A stretch of 44,926 nucleotides of DNA from Basidiobolus meristosporus CBS 931.73 (GCA_002104905.1 MCFE01000688.1:1-44926); one strand, 5' to 3'. Shown: positions 21,255-29,270, numbered from the stretch's first letter. The notes: generated from the letters alone by a model not told the origin. Made by a program: numbers and translations.

Positions 21255-21774
21255 GGTGAGCACCAAAGGATAAACGGAGCCTACTCTTGTGTATCTTTTA
21301 CGTTATCTATCCCACACTGGTCATCTTTTTGTTTGACCACCACCATTTGCCGTTCTTCACCAGAAGTCATCACCACCATCTGATTCCTTCGCTAGGAGAT
21401 GAATGAGTGGGCTACAAATGGGTAATACCTATGTGTAACACTCAATACTAAGCATGTACTCAAAATTTAAAGCTGAAGTGTAACAGAAACTACAACACTT
21501 TATTTACGCCTAGATCGCACTCACCATAATCGGTGTTACGATACTAATGGAAGTGAGCAGGCAACGCATCCGTGCCACATATGCAAGCCAACACTAGTCA
21601 TCCCAGTGTAATCGAACAATACAAGGAGCATTGCTTGAGTTCGATAGTTTCTCTAAAAAAAAGTGCTTAGCCCAAAGCGAATTTGGAAATTTCGGAGTGA
21701 ATACATTAGTACAGAATGTTCCGCTTCATCATGGTGGCTCAGCCTGTCTCTCCTTACAAGCCGGGCTAATTTCC

Positions 21775-21780
21775 TATAAA
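21775..21780 (+). promoter_or_regulatory. TATA box of the intact family B gene
   Basis: TATAAA, followed by ATCGCTT, about 70 bp before the ATG. The same upstream block (AAGCCGGG.TAATTTCC TATAAAATCGCTT) precedes the M8 B copy and the isolated exon 1 at 25886, but not the other module copies, where it has become CTTATAGCTCTATACAATC-like. Confidence 0.6.
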
Positions 21781-21847
21781 ATCGCTTACAATGCTCACTT
21801 TCTTCATCAGGCGTACACATAGAAGCACACACACCGAGGCACGCACA

Positions 21848-22274
21848 ATGCGATTCAGTACCGTTTTCTGCTCCTTGACCATGGCACTACTAGCCTGCAC
21901 AACAACTTCAGCACAATCCTCTAGTGCGTTACTAAGTATGTAATCAGTGTATAACTCAACTAGCCGCAACCAGTGAGCCTTACTAACCAAATACTTACAA
22001 TGTAGAATTGGTGAATACTCCTGAAGATATTGCACAACAACTACCATTCTCAGCTGGCTCATGCCAACGCGTGACCTTTGGACCGGTGGATACTGCCAGC
22101 ATCACCCCTGAATCACCCAGTACCGCCGCCCAAGCAATCCTGTATCCTTCTTTGCAAGATTGTAACAATCGCAGGAACAGGATTGCTGCTATAACATCCA
22201 AACAACTCGAGGTACATATCGCCAAGAACGGAAAAGAAGTGACTGTTGGAGCAGTAAGAGTATCTGTCAGCTAG
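21848..22274 (+). CDS. family B small secreted protein with one intron (118 aa)
   Basis: Exon 1 is 21848-21935 and exon 2 is 22006-22274. The 70-bp intron has GTATGT, a TACTAAC branch site at 21981-21987 and a TAG acceptor; splicing at phase 1 gives a continuous frame. Residues 1 to about 22 are a signal peptide (MRFSTVFCSLTMALLACTTT, then SA). The mature part has two Cys (C49 and C82), enough for one disulfide, with motifs CQRVTFGPVDTASIT, ILYPSLQDCNNRRNR and GKEVTVGAVRVS. I recognise no family. AATAAA follows the stop by about 8 bp. It is the only intact member; eight fused relatives occur in the modules. Its position between blocks 2 and 3 without an intact A partner suggests it is close to the donor of the module copies. 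A secreted or wall-associated role is inferred. Confidence 0.8.
21936..22005 (+). other. spliceosomal intron of the intact family B gene
   Basis: GTATGT at the donor, CTTACTAAC branch region, and the acceptor TAG 19 nt after the branch A. These are typical of fungal introns. Removing it joins codon 29 to exon 2 in frame, which is the main support for the gene model. Confidence 0.8.
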
Positions 22275-22299
22275 CATCCTCAATAAACCGCATTGTTCA

Positions 22300-22470
22300 G
22301 TCAGGAGTTACAAAGAATGCATCCCATTAGATATACACAGCCAGAATGAAAGAGCAACTGTAACAGACTAGTGAACGAAAGCCTAGAATATGCCTACATA
22401 TCATTATGATTATCCAGCAAAAGGTGAATGGAGTGTATCCTCCGTAGCAACCGCAACGTCTTGGTGATAC
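22300..22470 (-). pseudogene. trace of a family A 3' end
   Basis: Just after the intact B gene, GTATCCTCCGTAGCAACCGC on the plus strand resembles the Gly/Tyr repeat DNA of A tails (CCTCCATA..CCGTAGCGACCG). This suggests that the intact B gene also once converged on an A copy that has been almost completely lost. Confidence 0.35.
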
Positions 22471-22669
22471 TAATAGCAAGGCACGGGCTCTCTTGGCTAG
22501 AAACTGAAGTAGGCGTGATGAATTGGCATCATATCCGTTCTTCCAATAATCAAATATTCCCCTTCATTGTCATGGTAACTCTGCCTGTCTCTCCTTGCCA
22601 ACCGTGCTTATCTCCTTATAGCTTTATACAATCCTCTTGAATATTCAATTCAGCGGTGAAACACACACA

Positions 22670-22950
22670 ATGCAATTCAAATCCGTTCTCTGCTCCTTAA
22701 CCGTGGCACTGCTAACCCACATATCAACCTCGGCTCATGCCAACACGTGATCTGCGAACCGGTAGATACCGCAAGCATCACTTTCGGACCGCCCAGCACC
22801 TTCGCCAAAGCGATCCTGTACCCTTCTCTGCAAGATTGCAACCGCAAAAGGAGCAGGATTGCTACGATTACCTCTAAACAACTCGAGATACACATCGCGA
22901 AGTACGGAAAAGAAGTGACCGTTGGAGCAGTGGTAGTTTCTGCCAGCTAG
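22670..22950 (+). pseudogene. family B pseudogene, module M7
   Basis: Starts ATGCAATTCAAATCC (MQFKSVLCSLTVALLTHIST) and stops after about 26 codons because of the same exon fusion at TCGGCTCATG. The exon 2 frame from 22747 is open and well preserved (VICEPVDTASITFGPPSTFA, DCNRKRSR, KEVTVGAVVVSAS). It is among the least degraded fused copies. Confidence 0.75.
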
Positions 22951-23087
22951 CACTCTCAATAAGAGTCATAATCACATGGCCATTCACTATCGATAGATAA
23001 AATGCAACGGTACTTTATTCAAGCACACAGACAAGCTGTGTTGTTGGAGTGAATGAAAGCCTTGATCCTTGTTATTAAGGAGTTTAC

Positions 23088-23524
23088 TCAGCAACCCCAG
23101 TCGCATCCACCGTACCCTCCATATCCCCCGTAGCGTCCATATCCCCACCGACCTCCATAACCACCGTAGCGACCGTAGCGTCCTCGTCCCCAGTATCTGC
23201 CCCTCCGCCGCCCATATCCGCCGTATCTCCCCCATAGCTGGGCCTCTTCAGGATTACCCTCCTCTTCCTCGACTCCTTGGTCGGCTTCTTGCTTATCCGA
23301 GAGGGTCCAATCGAACGCATTTCTTGACATCTGGCCAAGAATGCCATCGATGTAGTGCCGAATATTTTGCGCATCCTCCTCCTTGTTAGACGAGAACTTC
23401 TTCACCACTTGTTCCTACCGGAGATGGATGCGCTCGCTACATTTGTGCTTGACACATCCACGGGACTTCCAAAGGCACTGACGACCGTTAATAGAGCACA
23501 AGCTGCGGTAAGTTGTTTGTACAT
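23088..23524 (-). pseudogene. family A precursor, module M7 (13-bp net deletion)
   Basis: Start at 23524 with a normal signal peptide (MYKQLTAACALLTVVSAFG) and TATA box near 23565-23572. A net loss of 13 bp in the RDPQSGQ region (CCACTTGTTCCTACCGG where intact copies have CCACTTGGCC..TATCGG) shifts the frame and gives a stop just after ISGRNKW. Downstream, the original frame stays fully open from VVKKFSSNKEEDAQ through the acidic run and the complete 48-residue tail to CDWGC. The lesion is independent of the 17-bp deletion of M1 and M4. Recent inactivation is likely; an assembly error at this site is the alternative. Confidence 0.8.
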
Positions 23525-23929
23525 TGTGAAAGTCGAATACTCTAATAAAGCTCAGCACCAGCCTTTATATACAGATACAGCATTTGGACAAGACGGAGGC
23601 TTATAGATATCGCATCTAGGAAGCTTCAGTCAAATGATGTAGTGTATTTCGGAGGCAACCACCGTAGCTGAAGTATAAATACTCGATTTCTGTTTGTCTT
23701 CTACCGCAATAATCAACAATGCTAGTCATGGTATAAAGATGCCTATACTGTGTTTCATGAAAGTGGTAGGTACTTCTCTCGTAACCGGAAATGGGTAGAA
23801 AAGTAGCGAGAGCCTCCAAAGAGTGCCGCAAAAATCGGCCTTTATTTTGCATGATTTAGAGTTGTGTTTGATGACAGTATTAATAGTAAGCTTAACAGCA
23901 TGATGTAATGGATTAGTAGCTCAAACAAG

Positions 23930-24058
23930 CGAGCATCTTCTTTGGTTGGCTGGAACCTACACACCATTTCTCGGCTTTGGAGAAGAGATGAACACACTTA
24001 TCACATTGACTGTACCGGAATTTAAAAGCATAAGGACGATGGAAAAGTGCTTGCGCAT
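23930..24058 (-). pseudogene. family A-like remnant after M7
   Basis: From 24058 the minus strand reads MRKHFSIVLML, then diverges through ISSPKPRNGV. It is the counterpart of the relic at 21080-21254. The short GEEDAR-like trace around 23935-23955 (CGAGCATCTTCTTTGGTTGG on the plus strand) corresponds to the TKDEDARA motif of the 8607 gene. No complete frame. Confidence 0.5.
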
Positions 24059-24535
24059 GGTGAATACTCTTGTGTATCTTTTACGTTATCAATCCCATAC
24101 TGGTCCTCTTTTTCTTTGACCACCACTATCTGTCTTCCTTCATCAGGCGATGAATGAATGAGCTACAAATGGGCAATACTAAGCATGCTGAAGTGTAGCA
24201 GAAACCACATCACTTTATTTACGCCTAAATTGCAGTCACCATATTTGGCGTTGCGATACTAATGGAAGTGAGGAGGCAACGCATCCGTGCCACATATGCA
24301 GGCCAACACTAGTCATCCTGGTGCAATCGAACAATACAAGGATCATCACTTGAGTTCACTAGTTTCTCCTTAAAAATAAAGTGCTTAGCGCAAAGCGAAT
24401 TTGGCGAATAGTATAGAATATTCTGCTTCATCATGGTAGCTCAGCCTGTCTCTCCTTACAAGCCGGGATAATTTCCTATAAAATCGCTTGCAATGCTCAC
24501 CTTCTTCATCAGACATACACACAGAAGAACACACA

Positions 24536-24816
24536 ATGCGATTCAAAACCGTTCTCTGCTCCTTAACCGTGGCACTGCCAACCCGCATATCAACCTCGGC
24601 TCATATCAGCTCGTGACCTGCGAACCGGTAGATACCGCAAGCATCGCTTCCGGACCGCCCAGCACCTTCGCCAAAGCGATCAGGTACCCTTCCATACAAG
24701 ATTGCAACCGTAAAAGGAACAGGATTGCTACAATTACCTCCAAACAACCCAAGATACACATCGCGAAGTACGGAAAAGAAGTGACCGTTGGAGCAGTGAG
24801 AGTTTCTGCCAGCTAG
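24536..24816 (+). pseudogene. family B pseudogene, module M8
   Basis: This copy keeps the same upstream region as the intact B gene, including TATAAAATCGCTT, and an ATG start (MRFKTVLCSLTVALPTRIST). The fused exon junction is also present here, with a slightly altered joint (CTCATATCAGCTCGTGACC). The exon 2 frame is open from far upstream to VRVSAS-TAG. The mixture of an intact-type promoter and a fused body suggests recombination between the intact gene and a fused copy. Confidence 0.7.
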
Positions 24817-24941
24817 CACTCTCAATAAGAGTCATAATCACATGGCCATTCACTATCAATAGATAAAATGCAACGGTACTTTATTTAAGCACACAGACAA
24901 GTGGTGTTGTTGGAGTGAATAAAAGCCTTGATTCTTATTAT

Positions 24942-25373
24942 TCAGCAACCCCAGTCGCATCCACCATACCCTCCATACCCCCACCGACCTCCGTAACCAC
25001 CGTAGCGGCCGTAACCTCCTCGTCCCCAGTATCTGCCCCTCCGCCGCCCATATCCGCCGTATCTCCCCCATAGCTCGGCCTCTTCAGGATCGCCCTCCTC
25101 TTCCTCGACTCCTTGGTCGGCGTCTTGCGTATCCGAGAGAGTCTGGTCGAAAATATTTCTTGACATCTGGCCAAAAATGCCATCAATATAGTGCCGAATA
25201 TTCTGCGCATCCTCTTCCTTGTTGGACGAGAACCTCTTCACCACTTGGCCGCTTTGCGGGTCCCTATCGGAGATGGATGCGCTCGCTACATTTGTGCTTG
25301 ACACATCTACGGGACTTCCAAAGGCACTGACGACCATCAATAGAGCACAAGCTGCGGTAAGTTGGTTGTACAT
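24942..25373 (-). CDS. family A secreted Gly/Tyr/Arg-rich peptide precursor, module M8 (143 aa)
   Basis: Same plan as M3 and M6: signal peptide MYNQLTAACALLMVVSAFG, dibasic KR at 46-47, helical-looking EEDAQNIRHYIDGIFGQMSR, and acidic GVEEEEGDPEEAEL. The basic tail from W102 has 42 residues and ends CDWGC; one GRYGGY repeat has been lost relative to M3. The TATA box is 40 bp upstream in the type II context, and AATAAA lies about 57 bp after the stop. Tail-length change by whole repeats with preserved frame and terminus is what slippage in a functional repeat domain would produce. Confidence 0.9.
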   Translation of the reverse strand: MYNQLTAACALLMVVSAFGSPVDVSSTNVASASISDRDPQSGQVVKRFSSNKEEDAQNIRHYIDGIFGQMSRNIFDQTLSDTQDADQGVEEEEGDPEEAELWGRYGGYGRRRGRYWGRGGYGRYGGYGGRWGYGGYGGCDWGC

Positions 25374-25412
25374 TGTGAATGTTGAATACTCAAATAAAGC
25401 TCAGCACCAGTC

Positions 25413-25420
25413 TTTATATA
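25413..25420 (-). promoter_or_regulatory. TATA box of module M8 family A gene (type II promoter)
   Basis: TATATAAA 40 bp upstream of the ATG, in the context common to M3, M6 and M8. Confidence 0.65.
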
Positions 25421-25885
25421 CACATACAAGATGGAGGTTGATTGATATCGCTTAACAGCATGATATATTAGATTAGCAGCTCAACCAAAGGATGCCTCTT
25501 GTGTATCTTTACGTTATCAATCACGTACTGGTTATCGTGTTCTTTCACTACCACCAAGAGATGAACACATGGGCAATACTTATGTAACCGCTCAATATTA
25601 TGCTCCATCCTTATGCCCCGAACAAACTATGTATGCACTTAATACTAATAGCCTCAGTGTAGCAGAAACTACGACACTTTATTTACGCCTAGATCGCGCT
25701 CACCAATGCTTATATTCGGAGTGAATACAATATTATGGTATAAATATAGGATATTCCGCTTCAGCATCATGGTAGCTCAGCCTGTTTTTCCTTACAAGCC
25801 GGGCTAATTCCATATAAAATCGCTTGTAATGTTCACCTTATTCATCAGGCATACATACAAAAGCACACACACAGAAGCACACACA

Positions 25886-25973
25886 ATGCGATTCAGTACC
25901 GTTTTCTGCTCTTTGGTCATGGCACTACTTGCCTGCATGTCAACTTCAGCACAATCCTCTGGTGCACTACTAA
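25886..25973 (+). pseudogene. isolated exon 1 of a family B gene
   Basis: Very close to exon 1 of the intact gene (MRFSTVFCSLVMALLACMST, then SAQSSGALL) and followed by GTATGTAACCAG, the conserved donor. The expected exon 2 (CQRVTFGPVDT...) is not found downstream. A TTATCAATAG acceptor-like site near 26080 would join it to only about 20 unrelated codons. TATAAAATCGCTT is present upstream. It is either a truncated copy or a gene with a very different short second exon. Confidence 0.6.
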
Positions 25974-26320
25974 GTATGTAACCAGCATATAACTCCACAA
26001 TTCGCAGCTAAAGTGACCATAATGTTGTGGTAAGTTCACGAATTAGATCAGAATTTTGACTGTTGTTTCTTATCAATAGGATTCAAGTACAGCCCAACTA
26101 TGATGTTGAATCAATTGTGGCTGAGTCGTCATACTATTTAATCGCTATATTGTGATACTTAAGTTGCATCTATCTATACACACTATGTGTACACACTATC
26201 TATACGTATTACAGATTAAGCTACCCGAGAATGCCTTATACCTCGCTGGGCACGCACCTTCATAACACTTTGTGAATTCTGAAAAACACAACGCTGTTCC
26301 TTCTGCAACAGGATGTTTAT

Positions 26321-26587
26321 TCATTCGCCCAAGCCAGCTTGGGATGTGCTAGCTTTAGGTTCAAACACAATGGCTGTCAAGGCTTCACAAGCAGGCGAAG
26401 TCTCCAGAGGCTCGTCTATATTCCTACGCATAGCTGGCTTCCCTTTAAACTTTGCTACTACTTCGCCATTCTCCATCGTTAGCTCCTGCAGCCCATGTGT
26501 TGCTGAGAATACCTCGCACACCACGCGAAGAACCAGCATGGCTCTTTCTCTATAGATACGGTCCTGGGCTTGCACCATGGTTTGCAT
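26321..26587 (-). CDS. hypothetical protein, 88 aa
   Basis: The minus-strand frame starts MQTMVQAQDRIYRERAMLVL and ends AKASTSQAGLGE-like. I recognise no domain and no signal peptide; it is rich in charged residues and probably cytosolic. Support comes from a TATAAA box at 26615-26610, about 25 bp before the ATG, and an AATAAA that begins at the stop codon (GAATGAATAAACATCC). These are the same compact signals used by the family A genes. An overlapping plus-strand frame (26313-26555) lacks such signals. The short leader contains an upstream ATG GCT TGA. It lies at the right edge of the island. Confidence 0.5.
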   Translation of the reverse strand: MQTMVQAQDRIYRERAMLVLRVVCEVFSATHGLQELTMENGEVVAKFKGKPAMRRNIDEPLETSPACEALTAIVFEPKASTSQAGLGE

Positions 26588-26609
26588 AACAATGTCAAGC
26601 CATTGTCCC

Positions 26610-26615
26610 TTTATA
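26610..26615 (-). promoter_or_regulatory. TATA box of the 88-aa gene
   Basis: TATAAA on the minus strand in GCTATAAAGGGAC, about 25 bp before the ATG. Confidence 0.4.
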
Positions 26616-26929
26616 GCAAAAACTTCACTCCAATATGATCAGATGACGGCTCGAACAATGGCCCTTTGTAAGTTTAATTAAAACTGGATTTCAACCATTG
26701 TTTCAACCATTGTTTAGTATTGATAATATGCCAACAACGATATGAGGCAATCCCGTTCAAGTTACATGCCAAGCAATGATGATGCTGAATTTTATTTATA
26801 TAGCTTGAGCCAATTGGGGCGTGGGAGCTGAGTCACCGTTCTGTTGGAGAGGGGCTTGCTGTTGTGAACAGAACGATGAGTTGACAGTAAATTGAGAATA
26901 TTGAATGCTCGACATTAGCTAATATACAT

Positions 26930-27500
26930 GGCTAATTGATATGCAGTCAAATGATGTAGTACATTTCAGAAACAACCACTGCACAAACACTCGCTCATGA
27001 AAACAAATCACAATGCAAGTCGAGCAAAGAGATTTCTAACAACTACCATGGCCCTTCATCACACTATGCATGCATTCAATCCGGCCTAACATTTATGGTT
27101 GTAAAGAAAGCGCAACTATATCACTTGATCTATGCTCACCATAGCACTAGTAAAGTCTTATCCACAATGAGCAGACAGCATCAGTAGATACCCATAGCTA
27201 GTCACTCTTTCTTAGCCTGCGAGTCAACTCAAATTAGTATGTAGTCGATGTCTAGCTTGACTGGACATAACTAGTGACTGTTGATTGCTCAAATAAAGCT
27301 TAGCACTGTTTTCGGCCAAGATGGAGGTTGATTGAAATCCCATCCATGAAACTTCTCGGAATTGATGGGTTTCAGTCAAATGCTGTAGTGTATTTTGGAG
27401 GCAAACACCGCAGCTAGCATACAACCGCTTTTCCTTCTGTCTTCCACAGCAATAAGCGACTAAGCTAGCCATAGCAGAGAGATTCTTGTGTGAAAATGTC
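26930..27500. repeat. relics of family A upstream regions
   Basis: Two fragments match the DNA upstream of intact A genes (14370-14520). About 26940-27040 shares TCAAATGATGTAGTA and CAAACACTCG, and about 27275-27490 shares CAAATAAAGCT.AGCAC, GATGGAGGTTGATTGA and TTTTGGAGGCAA. No coding part is attached, so these are promoter-region remains of lost array members. Confidence 0.55.
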
Positions 27501-27539
27501 AAATATTGCTCACGTAAACAAATACAAGTGGGCAAGCAG

Positions 27540-27810
27540 CAAACAGCACGGCATAGTAGGCTAGTAATTCATCCGCACCCTCCATATTTCCAACAACCAC
27601 TATAGTACTGGTGACGTTGTCGCCACCAATATTTGCCCTGCCTTTTCTGGCACAAGCGTCTTCATCCTTGGTTGGCTGGGACCTATGTACATCTCTCAGG
27701 CTTTGACAAAGAGATGAAGGCACTTGCCCCATTGGTATCCTTTGGCTGCACCTGAGTCCATACTAAAATCCTCAGACCATTAGGAACGCACGGATGATGG
27801 GAATATGCTT
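27540..27810 (-). pseudogene. family A-like remnant, right end of array
   Basis: The minus-strand frame 27732-27499 contains SLRDVHRSQPTKDEDACARK, resembling ISIRDPQSG...FQSTKDEDARA of the 8607 gene, followed by GNMEGADELL in place of the tail. A signal-peptide-like start (MVSTKHKHIPII) lies further upstream at about 27820. The Gly/Tyr repeats are gone. This appears to be the outermost relic and marks the right limit of the array. Confidence 0.5.
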
Positions 27811-27819
27811 GTGTTTGGT

Positions 27820-28450
27820 GAGCACCAAAGAGATAAACATAGCCTCTTGCTTTTGCTATGCAAAAATGCTGATGCAGGTGAAGAGTGCTAAGTACAACAA
27901 CTGGTATGAGCAAATTGAGGCAGTAACCACCGTTGAGTACTGTCAAAGCTCATCTGCACTTCAACTAGCATTGACATTTGATCACTGTTCTTAATACACA
28001 TTTTAAGATGACACAATAGCAGTGCCACCCTCCAAATATAGCTGACATACACTGCAATTGTTTACAGGCTGATACCAGATATTCTAAATACTCAAAGAGC
28101 TAATGATAAATATGCTTGGTGTAGACAACCATAATTAAGCTTAAACAATTTCCTTATTTTATTCAAACTAGCTTTAACATGTAGAAGGGTCAATTAATAT
28201 CTGCCTCCATATATGTCTTCATTGGCATTGTTGGCAACGTCTATATGATGGTTGATTGCTGGAGTCACTCTCATTGTTGACTTGATGCAGAAAGCTCCGA
28301 TAAACATCCAGTGTGTCACCATGGAGTGCTGGTGCAGTGGGCAGCTTGGGTGACCAATAATTGCTCTATTATGCTGCATTTGAGATTCAATGTTGAACAC
28401 TGTGAACCATCTACTTATACTATTTATTCAACCGGAACCTGCAATACAGA
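27820..28450. other. transition to CpG-poor sequence, no gene seen
   Basis: Short frames only. CpG becomes sparse again. A 68-codon minus frame (28400-28194) could be debris linked to the kinase fragment on its right, but I see no kinase motif in it. Confidence 0.4.
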
Positions 28451-28739
28451 TTTAGCGTCATAGTAAAACCCTCACTTCACGCTTACTATTCTCTGGTTTG
28501 ATGTTGCAATGGATGAGGATGGCACCATTCTGCTGTCTGTACCCAACATGACACCAATGAACTGCACAAACAACCTGCACAAATATGCTCCACACCCAGC
28601 TTGGCTGTAGAGAACATCTGGTGTGCTTATTGAGATCTGAATTCTGGATGATCAATTAAAGAAAATACCTGTGTGTTTTGCAAAGCTGCAGTACATTTTG
28701 CAAGTCCCCATATGCGCAGTACTCCATTAACATAATATC
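28450..28739 (-). pseudogene. NIMA/NEK-like protein kinase fragment, decayed
   Basis: Minus strand, in order: hinge DIMLMEYCAYGDLQNVLQLC (compare the LYIVMEYCEGGDL type of NEK kinases), an alphaE-like WSIFVQVVCAVHWCH, a short insert, and the catalytic-loop AILIHCNIKPEN. In active kinases this loop is HRDxKPxN. Here HRD reads HCN, codons CAT TGC AAC at 28511-28503. The position of CH before the loop and the short insert are typical of NIMA-related kinases. The hinge and alphaE segments are in different frames, or are separated by a small intron-like GTATTT..CCAG. A GTAAGC donor-like site follows KPEN. No N-lobe Lys or DFG segment was found. It is a fragment of a once-normal mitotic-type kinase gene and is inactive. 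Confidence 0.65.
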
Positions 28740-28769
28740 ACAAAGGTGTCACTGTATATAAAGTGAGGT

Positions 28770-29270
28770 TTATTCTTCACCCAGATTCAACATTGCCTCA
28801 ATGGGATCTTCTGTCCTATCACTGATATGGTCCCTTTGTTGAGCCATCAAGCTGATATCCACAATAGGTGTGCAACAAACCTGTTTTTGGCTTCCTTTGT
28901 TGATCACCATACAGAGGTCTTTGATAAATTGAATCACACAATGATACTCATGGTTGAGTATGCTGCCATCTGCCTCTGCTTTGCTGGTAGTCACCCAGTT
29001 GTGCAACCACTCTGGTAGGGTATTCATTCCTTTGGTTGTATTGTTGCCATCTTGCACACAAGGCAATATTCTGCTACTAGGGGTTGGGGATATGCTGCTA
29101 GGGACTGCGCTGCTACTCAGGACTGGGGATATTTGCATTGCATCAGTCAAGGCTGGGAGCACTGGCGTAGGTGGCATCTCAGCCTGGGGGGTTGCTTAGT
29201 TCTTGCCTTCTTCTCACACTTAGCTACAACTCTATCATTGGTAAAGGCACTATGCATTTCCTCCTTTGAA
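28770..29270 (-). pseudogene. unknown gene broken at a poly-C run
   Basis: A 135-codon frame (29177-28770) starting MPPTPVLPALTDAMQISPVL and ending IEAMLNLGEE is preceded, in another frame, by SDISKEEMHSAFTNDRVVAK and then CEKKARTKQPP. The two meet at a run of six C near 29190, where a one-base change would join them. AATAAA overlaps the region just after the stop. The product would be Ser/Pro-rich first, then a helical-looking C-terminal part (EYHCVIQFIKDLCMVINKGS). I recognise no domain. It lies directly upstream of the kinase fragment on the same strand, in CpG-poor DNA. It is probably decayed, but a sequencing error at the homopolymer is possible. Confidence 0.45.

Larger units (their letters stand above)
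22470..25460. repeat. array block 3 (modules M7, M8)
   Basis: M7 has the M1/M4-type promoter and KK site, and M8 has the M3/M6-type promoter and KR site. The chimeric middle module of the other blocks is absent. The beginning (GCGTGATGAATTGGCATCAT at about 22515) matches the beginning of block 2 at about 16446. Confidence 0.65.

Noticed and set aside
7418-25210. Long alternative-frame ORFs over the family A genes (for example GDMDATGDMEGMVDATG frames and IWTLRGIWRVWW frames)
   Set aside because: They are shadows of the Gly/Tyr/Arg repeat DNA. They lack signal peptides and promoter spacing, and open only because the repeat codons avoid stops. Kept as a finding only for the frame-shifted copies.
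7740-25455. Plus-strand ORFs over the A signal-peptide region (MDALATFVLDTSTGLPKALT type)
   Set aside because: Antisense to the signal peptide and pro-region of the A genes; conserved only because the A genes are.
26313-26555. Plus-strand 80-codon frame overlapping the 88-aa gene
   Set aside because: It lacks a TATA box and polyA signal, whereas the opposite-strand frame has both.
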